Shown piece by piece: positions 33,413 to 35,257 of a DNA stretch of 35,257 nucleotides. The DNA is from Candidatus Heimdallarchaeota archaeon LC_3 (GTDB lineage: Archaea; Asgardarchaeota; Heimdallarchaeia; Hodarchaeales; LC-3). Position 1 is the stretch's first letter. The number at the start of each line of letters is the position of its first letter. The DNA is taken from contig MDVS01000034.1 of NCBI GenBank assembly GCA_001940645.1, positions 1 through 35,257 on the forward strand. Reading direction: 5' to 3'. The position numbers were made by a program, and so were the translations under genes. Below the pieces are notes generated by a model that was not told where the DNA came from, did no database searches, and saw nothing but the letters and a program-made list of their open reading frames with translations.

Positions 33413-34351
33413 ATGAAATATCGTTATTTTGTTTTAATACTTTGCATTTTATTCCTTTTTTCACCTCAAGTGAATTTAAGCAATGCAAATGTTCAACAAA
33501 TATCGGAAGAATCAACGTTTGAGTATTATATTGAGAATATGCATTTTTCAGAGCAATATAATGGAACTTATAGATCATGTCCAGATATATTCATTCCTCT
33601 TTCTGAAATAGAATCAGAATTTGTAAATATGACAGTAAAGCAGGATGTTCAATCAGAAATTGAAACTTTACCTTCATATCTTGATTCACATCCTGAAAAT
33701 CACAATGTTACCCTCACTCTGAATGGACCTTCGATAGTTACTTCTGGTTTTATTTATACTGACCAATGGGTGGGATTTTTAGATTCAATGAATAAATCCG
33801 TTGGAAAAAATTTATTAACATCTTTATCAAAAGAAGATTTCCAAAAAAAATCTTGTATATTGCCAATAATAAGCAGTTATATTTTTCCAACCCTCCAAAC
33901 TATGTCAATTCTTCCAATAATTGCGAGTGGTGATTTTAATTATTACAATACTTTATTAGATAAGTATCAATTTGAAAATTCTCCAGAATTTATTGATGAA
34001 TCTGAAATAATGAATATTAGCAATCAAGATATCATAGGGATGTCATTTCATAGTAATTTTTTCGAACAAATAGTCTCTGGAGCTGAAACTATAAATTATT
34101 GGTATAATTCGAATCTAAACGTAGATATAAATTTAAATACGAAAGCAATAATACATTTTGATTTTTATATAAGTGAATTATATCGATGGGAGGATATTTC
34201 AAGAAGGATTTTTATTTCTGTTGAATTTACAGATATTGCATTTCAACATTATTATGGTTATTATTTATTTGGTTTCAAATCAAATTTAGCAACTTTATTC
34301 CTAATTGCGGTATTAACAATTTTTTTAAGAAGGAAACAAAAAAACAAATAA
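33413..34351 (+). CDS. Secreted, C-terminally anchored surface protein
   Basis: The 312-residue protein has a signal peptide (YFVLILCILFLFSPQVNLSN). Its extracellular body has several N-x-S/T sites and two cysteines (in YRSCPDIFIP and KKSCILP) that might pair. A C-terminal span FKSNLATLFLIAVLTIFL is followed by RRKQKNK. The anchor begins FGF instead of the TPGF of the other two surface proteins. No known domain recognised. The gene's last 133 bases are duplicated exactly at 34765-34897 by the tandem duplication. The lipid-synthesis gene starts 14 bases after the stop. Confidence 0.65.
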   Translation: MKYRYFVLILCILFLFSPQVNLSNANVQQISEESTFEYYIENMHFSEQYNGTYRSCPDIFIPLSEIESEFVNMTVKQDVQSEIETLPSYLDSHPENHNVTLTLNGPSIVTSGFIYTDQWVGFLDSMNKSVGKNLLTSLSKEDFQKKSCILPIISSYIFPTLQTMSILPIIASGDFNYYNTLLDKYQFENSPEFIDESEIMNISNQDIIGMSFHSNFFEQIVSGAETINYWYNSNLNVDINLNTKAIIHFDFYISELYRWEDISRRIFISVEFTDIAFQHYYGYYLFGFKSNLATLFLIAVLTIFLRRKQKNK

Positions 34352-34764
34352 TTTCGGTGATTTTTATGAGTTTAAAAATTAATTATTTAATTGAGATCCA
34401 AAAGAAGATAGAAAATAAAATTCAACCAATTTTTCAATTCGTACCAAGTTTTATTACTCCTAATATGTTATCAATTGGAAATTTTTTCTTTATAACAATA
34501 GGATGTATGTTCCTTTATTTTCAGATGTTCGTATTTTCTTTATTCAGTTTAGTTTTAGCATTCTCTTTAGATAATCTTGATGGGATGCTTGCAAGAAATA
34601 AGAATAAAGATAATATCCATGGATATTATATTGATGGAACTTTCGATCGATTGGGTGATGCTTTATGGTTTATTGCTCTGTATTTAACTTTTACCTCAGC
34701 ACAGACCCAGGTAATGTTACTGGCAATTTCAGCATTTTTAATCAATTATTTCAAATCTCAACAA
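34219..34764 (+). repeat. 546-base tandem duplication, first unit
   Basis: Position x here equals position x+546 as far as the window reaches: 34219-34711 is identical to 34765-35257 by eye. The unit covers the 3' end of the surface-protein gene and the first 399 bases of the phosphatidyltransferase gene. Confidence 0.9.
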
Positions 34765-34770
34765 TGTTGA
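34366..34770 (+). CDS. CDP-alcohol phosphatidyltransferase, truncated by duplication junction
   Basis: The signature of CDP-alcohol phosphatidyltransferases is complete: D69-xx-D72-G73-xx-A76-R77-x8-G86-xxx-D90-xxx-D94 within LDNLDGMLARNKNKDNIHGY and YIDGTFDRLGD. These membrane enzymes transfer a phosphoalcohol head group in lipid synthesis; in archaea they make phosphatidyl-type ether lipids. ATG 34366 follows GGTGAT by four bases. The protein stops after 134 residues (KSQQC), where the repeat unit restarts. Family members are usually around 200 residues with further helices, so the C-terminal part is missing. The break is caused by the duplication, very likely an assembly effect. Confidence 0.8.
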   Translation: MSLKINYLIEIQKKIENKIQPIFQFVPSFITPNMLSIGNFFFITIGCMFLYFQMFVFSLFSLVLAFSLDNLDGMLARNKNKDNIHGYYIDGTFDRLGDALWFIALYLTFTSAQTQVMLLAISAFLINYFKSQQC

Positions 34771-35257
34771 ATTTACAGATATTGCATTTCAACATTATTA
34801 TGGTTATTATTTATTTGGTTTCAAATCAAATTTAGCAACTTTATTCCTAATTGCGGTATTAACAATTTTTTTAAGAAGGAAACAAAAAAACAAATAATTT
34901 CGGTGATTTTTATGAGTTTAAAAATTAATTATTTAATTGAGATCCAAAAGAAGATAGAAAATAAAATTCAACCAATTTTTCAATTCGTACCAAGTTTTAT
35001 TACTCCTAATATGTTATCAATTGGAAATTTTTTCTTTATAACAATAGGATGTATGTTCCTTTATTTTCAGATGTTCGTATTTTCTTTATTCAGTTTAGTT
35101 TTAGCATTCTCTTTAGATAATCTTGATGGGATGCTTGCAAGAAATAAGAATAAAGATAATATCCATGGATATTATATTGATGGAACTTTCGATCGATTGG
35201 GTGATGCTTTATGGTTTATTGCTCTGTATTTAACTTTTACCTCAGCACAGACCCAGG
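34765..35257 (+). repeat. 546-base tandem duplication, second unit (cut by window end)
   Basis: Exact repeat of 34219-34711. It begins at the junction CAATG|TTGAATTT (shared bases TGTTGAA) and contains the surface-protein tail to its stop at 34895-34897, then the phosphatidyltransferase start again. The window ends inside it. Confidence 0.9.
34912..35257 (+). CDS. Second copy of CDP-alcohol phosphatidyltransferase, partial
   Basis: This is the duplicated start of the phosphatidyltransferase gene (ATG 34912 after GGTGAT), with the whole DG-AR-G-D-D signature. It runs open to the window end at residue 115. It is identical to the first copy. If the duplication is an assembly artefact, this copy may be the one that continues into the true C-terminus. 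Function as for the first copy. Confidence 0.75.
   Translation, partial: MSLKINYLIEIQKKIENKIQPIFQFVPSFITPNMLSIGNFFFITIGCMFLYFQMFVFSLFSLVLAFSLDNLDGMLARNKNKDNIHGYYIDGTFDRLGDALWFIALYLTFTSAQTQ

Noticed and set aside
1..35257. CRISPR array, rRNA or tRNA genes
   Set aside because: No regularly spaced repeats, no conserved rRNA blocks and no T-loop-type sequences were seen on either strand.

Overview
The window is AT-rich (roughly 30% GC) archaeal DNA. Many genes are preceded by a TATA box (TTTAAATA or TTTATAAA type) about 22-27 bases before the start codon, as in leaderless archaeal transcripts. A complete Ras/Rab-like small GTPase, surface proteins anchored by a C-terminal TPGF-hydrophobic-Arg/Lys tail, and membrane proteins carrying winged-helix domains together suggest an Asgard archaeon. 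The lineage cannot be fixed from the sequence alone. No rRNA, tRNA or CRISPR array was seen.

Layout. 0-5 kb: a glyoxalase/VOC-fold protein, then a large surface protein divergent from a membrane-tethered winged-helix regulator. 5-9.5 kb: a VapBC-type toxin-antitoxin pair with a palindromic operator, a zinc-ribbon membrane protein, an aminoglycoside-phosphotransferase-like kinase fused to a winged helix, and a PCYCGC-motif protein. 9.6-15 kb: a second TPGF surface protein, an IS5-like insertion sequence, an NSS-family Na+ symporter and a radical SAM/SPASM-like enzyme. 15-18 kb: the small GTPase, a nonsense-disrupted GNAT acetyltransferase, an epoxide-hydrolase-like enzyme and an unknown helical protein. 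18-23 kb: a DUF3160 protein surrounded by small and mostly broken membrane-protein genes, one with a winged helix. 23-25.6 kb: a two-gene cassette of unknown function. 26-29.3 kb: gene remnants, a methyltransferase and a DmpA/P1-family (S58) peptidase. 29.7-34.8 kb: a membrane protein/winged-helix operon, a COG1926-type phosphoribosyltransferase, an overlapping winged-helix/DTGF aspartic-protease pair, a surface protein and a CDP-alcohol phosphatidyltransferase cut by an exact 546-bp tandem duplication that runs to the window end.

The most striking feature is how many reading frames are intact except for one or two in-frame stops (near 8.9, 16.0, 18.1 and 26.2 kb, possibly 20.8 kb) or a homopolymer frameshift (22.3 and 33.0 kb). 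Most of the stops can be explained by a single C-to-T or G-to-A change. Either this region is actively losing genes or the consensus contains errors; read data would decide. Regulatory candidates include a dyad GTAGG-N4-CCTAC found before two genes with a near match before a third, the VapBC operator, and a dyad surrounding the TATA box of the first surface-protein gene.
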